Assembly: GCA_021234155.1 (NCBI GenBank)
Contig: JAJEKV010000036.1
Location: 13,221,426-13,285,425 of the forward strand
Reading direction: 5' to 3'
DNA from: Isoetes taiwanensis
Lineage: Eukaryota; Streptophyta; Lycopodiopsida; Isoetales; Isoetaceae
DNA: 64,000 nt
Shown: one piece after another, positions 52,537 to 63,438 of the stretch
Numbering within the stretch: position 1 is the first letter of the stretch
Layout of the letters: each line of letters begins with the position of its first letter
Made by a program: the position numbers and the translations under genes
Notes under the pieces: model-generated
The model's input: the letters and a program-made list of their open reading frames with translations, nothing else
What the model was told of the DNA's origin: nothing
Databases searched by the model: none

Positions 52537-55500
52537 ATGATCTTCATAAAAAAAAGGATATTTTATAGCAGAGATGTTGTTTTTCACGAGCATCTTCTTG
52601 TTTATAAAGATTTACTGGCAGCCCAAGTAGTACCTCCTCCTAGAGGTATTGATGGAACCATCATGGGGGATGATGCAGACAATGAAGATATCTTAGAAGC
52701 GGTGTTGCAACAACAAGGGGGAGTTCACGTGCACCCGCAAGTGGGACTTGACTTTGGTCCTCAACATCCATTATTGCAAGTTGTTGATCATCCATCCGAA
52801 CTTCCACAATGTTTCGGCAATTGGGAGCACGAAGGATCAATACCTCACCACGACAAGCCACAAGGTATGGGGAAGGTCTGCTGTCACCATCGTACCAGTC
52901 AACCAATTGCTAGAGCAAAGAGGCATCCAGTCAAGCAAATTCCAAATGAATTCGCATGTTGATAGTGAGAATTGACCCCTTGGTAGCTGAACCGGCAACT
53001 TATGCAGGAAGAGTTCTTATGCCAAAGAATGGCGTGAAGCTGCAGGCACAGCGTTTGCATCCATTCAACGCAATCACACATGGACTCTTCAAGAGCTTCC
53101 TCCTTGAAGGCAAGCTATAAGGTGTAAGCGGATGTCCAAAGTTAAATATTGTGCTGACGGTTTTGTTGAAAGATTTGAAAGCTCACTTAGTTGGCGAGCA
53201 GAGGAGTGATTTTACTGAAACCTTTTCACATGTGGTTAAACTCATGTCCATTTGAGCTTTACTATCTCTAGTAGCAACTCTTGACTTGGAGCTTCACCAA
53301 ATGGATGTCAAGATCGCCTTTCTTAATGGCAAGTTAGATGAAGAAATCTATATGCAACAACTTGATGAGTAGAATATTTGGTATGTCGTTTCTGCAAAGC
53401 TCTTTATGGATTGAAGCAGTTGTCAAGGATGTGGTATCAACGCATTGATAATTTTCTTTTTTCCTTGCAATGAAGTGGATACAAATGTTTATATGTTCCA
53501 TAAACCTTCAATTTTTATCGATTGTTGCACTATATGTGGACGATTACACCTTGCTCAGTAATAACTTGGTAGATCTCAAGCGCTTCAAGAAGCAGCTAAG
53601 TGATGAATTTGAGATGATTGATTTAGAGGGAACTTCGCTATTGTCTGGGAATTTAGGGTGACTCGAGCCAGGAGGAGAAGAATGTTATGTATATCTCAGC
53701 GTCGCTATTTTCCAAGACATTTTGGCACGGTTTGGTATGAATGATTGCAAGCCAGTGAGCATGTTGATTCAATGGGAATAGTATCTCAATTCATGGATGA
53801 TCCGGGGATGGTACATTGGCAATGCATGAAGCGAATTTTACGATACTTGAAAGGAACAATAGATTTAGTTCTATGTTATAAGGCATCAAACAAGCCTATA
53901 CCTTTAGCATATATAGATGGAGACTGGGCAAGTGAGGTTGATTTGAGACACACTAACCCCAAATTTAGCTCTATGTGTAGTTTTTTGCTGTCTTTTTTGT
54001 AAAAAAACAACACTTAAAGCCCACCTGTTGTTTTGTTCCGAAAATGCTAGAAACAATGTGTAGTTTTTGGGTAAAAAGTCTATGCATGGAAAATTGACAG
54101 CCTTTTGAGAAAAATTCAATGCAATGTTTTTTGGTGTTGTTTTTTTGTTTTTACTAGAAGAATAACATGTGGTTTTACAGAATATCCGGTATTTTAGGTA
54201 AGAATTTGCTTTCTATATTTTGTTTTTAAGCAACCTAGCATTGTTTCCTTCAAAAACATACATATTTTTAAGCAATCTAACGTTGTTTCTTTAAATTGTT
54301 AACGTCGTTTCCTTAAAAAGGATATATGGTTTTTTTTTTTAATTTGCGAACGTTGTTATTTTAGCTCTTATTCAATAGTCAATACATTCATTTTTTATTT
54401 GTTAAACAGCGTCATATATTTTGAATGTTTCGAATTTCTGATTGTAAACAAAGGAATATTTTGAATTCTTGATAGCAAAACAAAGGCATTGAGAAAAATA
54501 ATATGATCATCCTCTGTATTATTGAATGAGAAAAAAATATATAGGAAGAAACATATTTTGAATTACTGATAGTAAACAAAGGCATTGGGAAAAATAATCC
54601 TTAGTATTATTAGATGAAAGAAACAGATATACAGCAGAAACAGAGGCCATAGCTTAGCCGCCCTTTTATGCATCTTTGCAAGTTAAACCCAGCCACATGC
54701 ATTTTTGTAGCAGATCTCCATGAAACTGACGGTAAAACAGGTCTCTGTTGATAGCAAGGAAGATTACAAAAAAACAGAGCAGAGTTACCATTGTCAGTAC
54801 TTTTGCTTTCCAAAAATTTCTAATATGCTCATCATATTAGGGTTCCATCGTCATATCAGGGGACAGCCATGGTTCATCATATCAGGGGCAGCCATGCTTC
54901 ATTTAACAATGTGGAATGATAACTTTTTTTTTAAGATTCAAGGGATGAGATATGGTTACAAGATGACAGAGTAAGAATGGTGGAATCATTGTTCTGCAAG
55001 AAACAGGCGTAGCCATAGCCGCTGCCCTAGCCGCTTCGACACCCTAATCCCAGTGCAGTGCTTAACACAGCGAAAGTCTCTGTTTTAGATAAATAGAAAG
55101 ATGTAAAGGAAAAAATCAAAAGGAAAAAGAAAGGAAGAATCTGAGTTAGAGTCCCACCAGATCTTAAGGCCGACATGCTTCACCGGATGCATGTTAAACA
55201 CCTTGCTTCCCAGATTTGCTACGCCATTCTCTAGCCTCAGTGCAGTGCAGCGCCATCGCCATATCTGGAAGAAGGAAAGGCTAGTGTTTGGAAACAGGAC
55301 AACAGCAGTGGCCTTTGAAGATCAACTTTAGGATATGTTTTTAGCATAACGAGTGGGAATTTCATGGAGCAATAGGAAGCAAAGTGTTGTGGCATTATCA
55401 ATTACAGAAGCTGAGTACATTGCAGCCACACACGCAGCTTGTGAAGCAATTTGGTTGAGAAGGCAATTGTCAAGGAAGCAACAATGGTCTTTAGTGACAA

Positions 55501-55955
55501 TCAAGGATCTATTGCTTTGGCAAAGAATCCTACGTTTCGTGCACGAACAAAGCATATTCAGACTCAGTACCATTTCATAAGACAACAGGCCAATGAAAAA
55601 ATATAAGAACTTAAGTTGGTTGAGAACGGAGGAGATGGTAGTTGATATATTTACTAAAGCACTATCCAAAGACAAATTGAGATAACTTCTGAAGGCTTTT
55701 GAGAACTATGCCTGGTGGGAATGTTGGAGAGACGTCGGGTTGTGGCGGTTCAGCCCAACAACTACGTTCTGCAACAGACACGTCATCTCTCGATGACATG
55801 GACACAGCTAAAAGAGGCATGAGGAATAGGCATTATCCTCCTTAAGGATGAGCCCTATAACCATCTGTAAGCCATGGTTGGTGCTATTCCAACCAGCATA
55901 ATCCATTCTTTAATTTTTGTTCTCCTTCAATTGCTTGCTTTTGTGATAACCTCTC
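52537..55955 (+). mobile_element. 5'-truncated copia retrotransposon with 3' LTR
   Basis: The element starts inside the integrase C-terminus (KKRIFYSRDVVFHEHL at 52540-52600). An acidic linker and RT follow: EWREAAGTAFASIQRNHTWT near 53025-53090, then MDVKIAFLNGKLDEEIYM, and VALYVDDYTLLSNNLVDL at about 53525-53585 with the YVDD site intact. RNase H begins AYIDGDWASEVDLRH (to about 53955), is interrupted for about 1.39 kb, and resumes at [10 protein letters not shown] / [20 protein letters not shown] (55330-55410). The 3' LTR (about 55721-55955, starting TGTTGGAGAGACG) is of the same family as the minus-strand element at 41-44 kb. Stops and frame changes show it is dead. Gag, protease and most of integrase are missing. 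Confidence 0.8.
53957..55340. mobile_element. About 1.39-kb insertion in the copia RNase H region
   Basis: The RNase H reading breaks after 'ttgagacacact' and resumes at 'caactttaggatatg', so 'act' may be a short duplicated target. The inserted DNA is T-rich, with repeated 'aacattgtttcctt' and 'tattttgaattactgatagt' words (54230-54600), and has no recognised terminal repeats or coding region. Type unknown. Confidence 0.5.
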
Positions 55956-55964
55956 CCTCGCGAC

Positions 55965-56890
55965 AAATTCTAGCTTCATTGCCTTCATCTCAACGTGATC
56001 CCTCCTGAATCAACTCAAGCAGGAGATGTTCGAAGCAGTGAGTTGGATTCATCCTGAACCACTCCACTAAACATGAGTGTTAATGGTGGTGTCTATGGCA
56101 TTCTCCAAGTTGTGCATGGCGGATCAACCAAACGTCCAACAATCTCTCTTACAAGTTTACTTCCAAGTTATGCAAGTTGCTTTTCCTGTTCTAATGTGTT
56201 CTAATGTGATGTATTTAAAGGCATTGTCCATTTCTCTCTCATCATGAATAGTAATCAGCGATCTTTATTGTCTTAGTCACAGCTTATGTGATATTAATAT
56301 AATCAAATGCCTCTTTTGGTTCCTTTCCTTTGTGTTCACATGAGGTTTATAAGAATCACAGAGCAAGTGTTGAAAATTCGGACGGAAGAAATAATTCTCG
56401 AATAGCCAACCCAAGATATTTAGCATTTGAGATGAAAAGTGGCCTAACTCCTCTCGATGTTGTTGCGAATGTTCAGATTTTTCTCCACTGTGGAGTGTGG
56501 CAGGTTCACGTTTTTTTGCTGACAGAGTTATATCATTGGTCTCACATCTCTGATTTCAGAATCCTATTTCGTGTTTCTTGACTGACACTAACTATCGATC
56601 TAGCCCCTGCCTGCACTGCATTCTTGTACGAAAATGGCCAGTCTGTCTTTTTCAGCTTCCATTCTTCCCGCGCTTTTTTTTTTCTGGTCTCAACGTGAAT
56701 GCATAGATTGAACCTCTCTTTCCTTTCCTGATTGGCAGAACTATACTCAGCTCAACCAAAAGGACTTGTGGGTTCCCTCCGTTCTCCCAAAAATTTGCAC
56801 CATCTGAGCGCACAGCTGCATTTTTCTTCTCTGATCCGCACTCCCTGTCCAAAAAAAATTTGTGGGTTCTGAGTGCTTTGCATAATAGCG
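55965..56890 (+). promoter_or_regulatory. Upstream region of the BTB-Ubl gene (one arm of the inverted duplication)
   Basis: The copia 3' LTR ends about 940 bp before the BTB ATG. The region between contains a pyrimidine-rich leader (56640-56800: cttttttttttctggtctca, cctctctttcctttcctg) typical of plant 5' UTRs. No TATA box could be fixed with confidence. It is mirrored at 48707-49630. Confidence 0.5.
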
Positions 56891-56896
56891 GCTGCA

Positions 56897-58797
56897 ATGG
56901 ATGGCCCCAGTTTGGAAGAAAATGATCTGCTGCATCCGCAACCAAAGGGCCTCTGGCTCGATTTTGCAGATGAATCCGCTGACATGACTATCAGAGTAGG
57001 TGGTCACAGGTTTCGCTGCCAGAAATGGGTTTTGTTACCCAGATGCAGATTCTTCAGGCATCTCTGCAGATCAGTAGATAAACCAAGACACATGTTTGTG
57101 GAGATGGCCCATTTTCCAGGCGGAGTTGAGATTTTTCAAACAATCTTGGACTTCTGTTATGGCAGCGGAATACGCCTGGTTGCAGATAACAGTTTTTTGT
57201 ACCTTAGTCATGGAGCCACGATTTTGGGGATGAGCTCATCGCCAGCATTTGCTGGAGAAAATCTACTAGAGGTATGTGATAAATTCTGGCGAGATCACAT
57301 GGTAAATTCATGGAAGTCTGTGTTTAGAACCTTGGGCTTCCTTGGCCAAACATTAATGTTTCTACCCAAGTCTCAAAATAGTAATTACAAGCAGAAATGC
57401 ATGGAAGCGCTTCGTATTTTGATAAAGGATATGGCAGCAAGTGAGTTACACGAATTTATTCGGAAACTGATCCTTCTACCTGAACACGAGGTTGATGTTA
57501 TAGTCTCAGGCCTGAGAACAGAATGGCCTGAATGTCATGGAAATGAAATTGTTGAGTCTTTTGTTTTGGCAGCAAAAGAGGCCACAGCATCCGAAATTGA
57601 TGCACTTGCTCTTGTTGCCAAGAGCTTGGTAGAAAGAAGTATACGCTATGTTAATGCTGAAGATCAAGAAGAGGGAAATCTGAAGACCCCCGAAGAAGAA
57701 AAAACTCTATCAATTCCAACATCTGCTAGTACCAGAGTCTATATCCTCATCTTGATAGATGGCGTTCCTCTCAAGGATGAGCCTGTGCTGAAACTGAGGA
57801 GAGATCTTTTTCAAACGATTTTACCTTCAGATTTAGGTACTTCATCTCCTTCGTCAGCTCTCAAACTGATTAAAAGGTTCATTGAAGATGAATATAAACT
57901 CTTACATTTTGAGCGGACTGGCACAAACCTTCTGCGCGCATATCTTGGTCACTGTCAGCGTAGCATAAGTCCATTGCCATACAATCTATTTATGCAATTT
58001 GCCAAAGCTTTGTCTCTTGCACTCAGGGAATCTCATAACATTCTTTATGATGAGATAAAATTGTATAAAACGAAGACCAGCTTATCACATGCTGAGAAGC
58101 AAAAGTTGGAACACTTGGTTAGTTGTGCTACTCTTTCAAGTGACAGACTGAAAGAGGTGATACTGTCAAATTTCTCGTGTGCGCTTGGAACTGTGGCATT
58201 GGCTTTGGCAAAAGAAAATGAAGCATTGAAAGAGCAGATCAGAAAGAAGAGACCTAGGAACTGCTCTTGTTCTTGTCCACATGAACCTTCTCAAATTTCT
58301 AGAGGTGAACAAGAGAGGGAAGTAGAGTGTGATATGAAAAATTCCTTTGAAAGTTCACAAGTCTCTGGTCTAGATGCCGAGTCGAATATGCAGGTAAGTC
58401 TCTCATCTCTGAAGCATATAATGTGTATAATTTTTGCTGTTTCTGTTCTGAGCATCTCATGTGTTTGCAGATTGTATGCAATGTACAAGAGGAGGATGTG
58501 AAAATTGTGGTACCTTTAGACAGTCTGTGTGCATCAGATTTGTCAAAGGACTTTTACATCTCTGTAATGACAACTGAATATATGTGCTTATCACTTCCAG
58601 TGGATATATTTGACTCTGTTGCAGTGTTGAAGAAGAAAATTGCAAGAGAGATGGAGCTGAACTCGTTGACAGTGCCGCCTAATTCGCATCTGGTATATAA
58701 GGGCAAGAGATTGGTAAGCAATTCCACTCTTCACGACAATGGAGTTGAGATGTATGGAGTTGTGCAGATGCAAGTTTGCTGGTCTCGATGGGAATAG
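56897..58797 (+). CDS. BTB (NPH3/RPT2-type) protein with C-terminal ubiquitin-like domain
   Basis: Exon 1 is 56897-58393 and exon 2 is 58471-58797. The 77-bp intron has consensus ends (cag/gtaagt ... tgtttgcag) in phase 0. The ATG at 56897 (gctgcaATGG) is preferred: the frame upstream has no other ATG. The product is about 607 residues. Residues 20-115 are a BTB fold of NPH3 type (DMTIRVGGHRFRCQKWVLLP, FPGGVEIFQTILDFCYGSGI, ENLLEVCDKFWRDHMVNSWK). Residues 150-450 are helical, with a Leu-rich NPH3-like middle. Residues 445-460 are a coiled coil and basic stretch (ENEALKEQIRKKRPR). Exon 2 encodes a ubiquitin-like fold (LPVDIFDSVAVLKKKIAREM, HLVYKGKRLVSNSTLHDNGV). BTB proteins recruit CUL3 ubiquitin ligase, and NPH3 members act at the plasma membrane in light signalling. 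A fused ubiquitin-like domain is not usual. The gene looks intact. Confidence 0.8.
58394..58470 (+). other. Intron of the BTB-Ubl gene
   Basis: 77 bp, donor gtaagt and acceptor gtgtttgcag, T-rich. It reads through without a stop, so intron retention would give a hydrophobic insertion (IMCIIFAVSVLSISCVC) ahead of a shifted tail ending at 58501. Confidence 0.8.
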
Positions 58798-58799
58798 TG

Positions 58800-60900
58800 C
58801 GAAAATGCCTTCTTCTAGACTGGTAGTAAGATACAAGTTTCGGCCAAATTTTGTGACACAATGTGTCATTCCTTATGACTGTACATATTTTCTAGGACTC
58901 TAAATCAGTACTAAGCTTGCAATCAAGCTTTTGTTTGTATCTGGTGCTTGTTGGAAATGTGTGCATTTTCATTGTAGTAGTCAAGGTAAATATATAGCAA
59001 GTTGCAAAAATTCGTTCTTGGCGGAACTTGTTTGACACAATTTGTAGAAACGGTTACTGTAGCATACACGGCTGGAGTCGAATTGATCACATAAGAGTTT
59101 GCAATAACTCACAATGAAAAAAGTGCTCTTATACCCCAAAAAATACCCCGCAAAATTACCTACAGAGTCCACGTTTTCTAGAATAACGGGGTAAAGTGAA
59201 AAATTGGAATCGGGGTATTTGGCCATAATATCCCTTTTCCTCATTGTAAGATAGTACCCTGTTACATTTGGCCATAAACTCCCCTTTTCCCGTTTCTAAA
59301 ATAATACCCTCTTAGATCTGACCATAATCCCCCTTTCTTTATTTGTAAGATAATACCATGTTACATTTGACCATAATTCCCCCTTTCTAAAAGATAATAC
59401 CATGCGACCATAATCCCCCCTTTCAAAAATAATACCCTGCTACATTCAGCTAAAATTCCCTCTTTCCTCATTTGTTATATTTAGCCATAATCCCCTTTTT
59501 CTCATCCCTTTATTCTCGTTTTAAAATAATAGCCTATAGTGTATGTTTTACTGATAACTATTTTTGGGTAACTTGGTTACATATATTTTATGGGCCGCTC
59601 ACCCAAATTTCGTATTCAGATTCTAAACTTACATTTCATATCTATATTTACAGTTAAAAGTTATTTTTCATTACAAAAGAATCAGTTCCAGTACAAAGGT
59701 ATTTCATAGCATCCAAGTATCATCTACACAGCTATTTCCTGAACTCATCTTTAAAAATCATAGTTAAACTTCCTAAACTTACTTCATATTCTATTTGTCT
59801 TATCAACAATAGGAGCTGAGCCAGTAGACAAACTGTTCCCTCTAATACCTCTCATCCACAGCTTCACACAACAAGCCAAATAGGATAAATCACATGAATA
59901 TTTCAACATTGCCGAGATATAATTTGAAGTCTGGGCTTCAAATGTATAAACCCAATGGGGCAACAGGGAGATCTTAATAGGTTGAATAGAGCACCACGCT
60001 TGCAGGCTCCACAAACAAAGAATATCTTTCAGAATAGCTTGAATTGGCCGCTGCAAGTTGTATGTCCTATTTTAGAATCTGTCCCGGCAACCAAATATCA
60101 TTTGGGTGATCAAAACTCTGCCATAAAACACCCGATTATGTCAATTCAAGAGCCAAAACATTTCCTCTGATGGACCATACTATTTTAGAATCTGCATTAA
60201 CGAGCTGGAGTTTGGATCCGTCATCTGAAACTCTAAGAATAGAGTCAAACATTTCAACAGAATGCTTTGCCGGAATTCCAGACATCAATTGCTGTGGAAG
60301 AATTAAAGTGAAGAAGGCATAGGATCATGGAGCACCAAAAAGGATATAAAGCTTCCTCTTTTTACCGCCCCGCCTACTGTCAAAAAAAGCCTTTGCTTCT
60401 GCCATGCATCGCACAGGGAAAAATCAACCAAAAACCCTCACAAACCTGCAAAGCTTTGTAAAAAAATAATAAAAAAAAAAAAACCCGTAACACTCATTAA
60501 GACTAAGAAAATAAAAGACTAAGGCAGACTCTTAGCGAAAAAGAAATGATCACAGCAAGACGTTGGAATGAGGGAGCATAGCCAAGCCTAAGTAAAATCG
60601 AAGCCGAGCTTTGAGTTGCAGATCTGACTCCATAAGCGCAATGGCAGCGCCTGAAAAAACTTCGCAAATAAAAATGCAAAACCAACCAAGGCTAAGGTAA
60701 AAACATTCTGACAAGAGTAAATCGTCAAAATGAGCAAATAGAGCTTGGTTGATGCATAGCAAGCAGAAGAAGAAGAAGAATAAACAAGGCAACGAACAAA
60801 AATACACAGATCAAGCCAGGAAAAAATCAACCAAAGATCTTCACAAGATTGTAGAACATTAGAAGCAAGCAAAAAAACCAAAAGATCAAGAAAGAAACAA
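58800..60900. other. Intergenic; downstream of BTB-Ubl
   Basis: It contains a tandem repeat (59110-59520). No gene is supported; the minus-strand ORF at 60056-59784 and others show no motif. Confidence 0.5.
59110..59520. repeat. Degenerate tandem repeat of about 65 bp, five to six copies
   Basis: Units read approximately 'aataataccctgttacattt' then ggccataatcccccttttc. They recur at about 59210, 59275, 59340, 59395 and 59445 with indels. Confidence 0.8.
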
Positions 60901-60918
60901 AGCAGCCAGGTGATTTAC

Positions 60919-61073
60919 CTTCGGGAGCAAGAAATTGACAAAACATTCCAAATCTTGAAATCTATAAGTAAAATGTCAAAAGAACAGCAAAGATTTAAGA
61001 AAAAATGCCAGCGCCATCGAGTTTTACCCGAGCGCCGAAGAAAAACATGCTGCTTCAGGCGGCCAGCCGCCAT
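60919..61073 (-). CDS. Possible first coding exon of an unidentified minus-strand gene
   Basis: On the minus strand a CT-rich leader (61150-61080, with a ctctctctctc run) precedes an ATG in good context at 61071-61073 (cgacgATGGCGG). The exon encodes MAAGRLKQHVFLRRSGKTRW ... and reaches a GT donor (gaag/gtaaat) at 60919/60918. T-rich intron-like DNA follows to about 60600. The basic, Arg-rich start resembles a transit peptide or nuclear protein, but no downstream exon was identified, so the product is unknown. The start codon lies about 190 bp from double-hairpin repeat copy 3. The carrier pseudogene starts on the other side of that repeat, so it sits in a divergent-promoter position. Confidence 0.3.
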
Positions 61074-61264
61074 CGTCGAAGAGAGAGAGAGAAAAAAAAC
61101 TGAAAAACATAAAGAGAAAAAGGTCTTCATCCAATTGGTTGCCACGCGGAGGCAAAACTGGCTTGAAAATACAAGCTGGCTTGAAATATATACAACCATA
61201 AAATTTTTTTGATTGAAAATACCCTTTTATTGGTAATACTTTTTGCTTTGCAATACCCTTTTTT

Positions 61265-61392
61265 GGGTTGCCCCTAGGGGGGCAAACCCTTGTTTATGTG
61301 GGTTTATGGCATATCCTAGGTATATGCTAGAATATACCTAGGATATGCTGATGACTGCTCCAAACCTACTATTCGCTGTAAACTCTCGGTCA
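61265..61392 (+). repeat. 128-bp double-hairpin repeat, copy 3
   Basis: Same length as copy 1. First stem gggttgcccc / ggggcaaaccc (61265-61289). Second 21-base palindrome GGCATAT...ATATGCT (61308-61328), here extended by a partial mirror (agaatatacctaggatatgc, 61329-61348) into a 40-base foldback. Confidence 0.9.
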
Positions 61393-61632
61393 CCTGCGTT
61401 CTGGATCCATGATGCTTCAACCGAGTAACTGGCATTTGAATCCGGAGTTGCAGGTCTCCGGCGCTCAGCTGAAACCGCCCTCTTTGGAGCATCAGACCTA
61501 TTTGCAGCTTTGTGACGAGCAGAAGAAGAAGAAGGGGCTTTGGGACGACTACCTTTGTCAAATGACGACACAATTAAATCTTCGGTTCTTCTGGATGGCC
61601 TGGAGTTTCTTTTGGAAGAAAATAGCTTCTAG

Positions 61633-63277
61633 GTCGAAGGTTAGAAAGGAAGCCTGCGTCGAAGAGGGGAGTGCTCAAGCAACTGATTTGTGGTGGTTTT
61701 GCTGGAGTTGTGTCTCGTACTGCTGTTCCATCCATAGACGTAATCAAGGTAAGTTACAGATAAGATATAATGATAGATATTGAAATAAATGCTTAAGCAT
61801 ATCTTGTTTTCTGCAGACATATTTAATTACTTCTCATGGATCACTGGAGCATCATAAATCTGCAATGACGATTTTCCTGGAAATTTTGAGGAAAGAGGGC
61901 TGGAGAGGCCTGTTTAGAGGTAGGTACAGCGGTATTCTTGTGAGTTCCTTATATTCAATAGCTTTAAGCAACATCAACCCTGTCTAATGGCAGGGAATGG
62001 AGTTAACTGCATTCGAGTTACACCAAATAAAGCAATCGAGTTATATGTGTTTGAGACGATTAAAACCATTTTGCATATGGATGGCCATTCATTGAAAAGC
62101 TTAGCGGCACCAATTGCTGGAGGTGCAGCCAGAATAGCAGGCACATTTGCTACATATCTGTGCATGTCAGTTGTGTATTAGCAGCAGGTTTGTGAGCAGG
62201 TTTGTGCCCTGCTTCATTTGCAACTCTTTCATTCTTTGCCAGCCAGAAGAATACAAGGGGCTGGTTTCATCACTACTGAATACGAAGAACGAGGTAAGCA
62301 TGTTATCAATTTGGCAAGTTCATGTCAATTCACCTTCACAGTCTTTTTCAGTGTTTTCTAGAACAATGTAAAGTCAGTTGCAGCATTGGAATGGTTCTGT
62401 AGTGAATACAAGGAGCTTATAATCCAAATCAACATTGTAGGCCCATACTCCCACTGGATGTGTCTAGAGCACGATGTATGTAATTTGCTATTTTATGTTC
62501 AGGCATTGATAAACAGTCACAATAACAAATGATGCTAGGTTTTTGAATTAAAGCTGTAGCTGTATGGAGTCACCATGTGCATAAGAATATTAATTAACTT
62601 CATTTTCTGACAAAAAACACAAGTACAATATAAAAATTCAAAGACACTAATGTTTTTTGGGCGTCTTCATGATCTGCATGCCATAATGAAGTTCTTATTT
62701 TTAGTATGCGAAGAGGTGACTCTTACCTCATTGAAATGCCATTTGACATGGAATTGGAACACTTTACGCTGGCTTAACTCCTAGCTTAGTGGGGATTTTT
62801 CCATATGCTGCAACAAATTATTATGTTTATGATCGCCTGCGCACAGCTTATAAGCATACAACAGGAGAGAAACATGTACCAACTAACTTTACCTTGCTGT
62901 TTGGAGCAGTTGCTGCAGTAGTATCAAGTGTTGTTACCTACCCGCTAGAGGTATGCTAGAATTAATGCAGTGTAGTTTTAAATGACGGTCATCATATGTG
63001 CGACTCTTCTTGATTCTTCTTATGTTTGAAGGTGGCAAGAAGGCAGATGCAATTGGCAGCTACAGGCACATTATTACGGAAGCATGCAACAGATGTGGTT
63101 AGAGACATATACCATCGGGAAGGATTTCTGGCATTATACAGGGGGCTAGGAACGACCTGGTTGAAACTAATTCCTGCAGCTGGAATATCTTTTGTATGTT
63201 ATGAAGCTACTCGCAAAACATTTAAGATAGAGGATCGAGATGTCTCTGAGACAAAAGACAGCAAAGTAAATAAATAG
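61633..63277 (+). pseudogene. BT1-type mitochondrial carrier family gene, probably broken
   Basis: Six exon-like blocks: 61633-61748, 61817-61919, 61994-62160, 62243-62293, 62750-62950 and 63032-63277, most with good gt/ag borders. They encode QLICGGFAGVVSRTAVPSID (first carrier signature), LRKEGWRGLFRG, NGVNCIRVTPNKAIELYVFE and SLAAPIAGGAARIAGTFATY. Later come PEEYKGLVSSLLNTKNE, GTLYAGLTPSLVGIFPYAAT, VVTYPLEVARRQMQ (third signature) and GLGTTWLKLIPAAGISFVCY, ending KVNK. Order and spacing match BT1 adenylate carriers of plastids and mitochondria. The second PLE signature is missing between the third and fourth blocks. The fifth block has no AG acceptor and is preceded by TGA. No N-terminal ATG exon in frame was found. 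A recent pseudogene is likeliest. Confidence 0.7.
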
Positions 63278-63438
63278 TCTTTGCTAGTTCCATGATATGT
63301 GCAACAGGGTTGCATCATATATAATCAATGCTTCTGGGTGAAACCATCACCAATAACTTAGGTTTGCATGCCAAAACATCAGATAGGGATACGATTTGCC
63401 ATGAATGACACATGAGCCTGGTGTTACCTTCATCACAG

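Noticed and set aside
61316-61573. Minus-strand ORF of 85 codons next to the carrier gene
   Set aside because: It overlaps the 128-bp hairpin repeat and the carrier's likely 5' region, with no motif.
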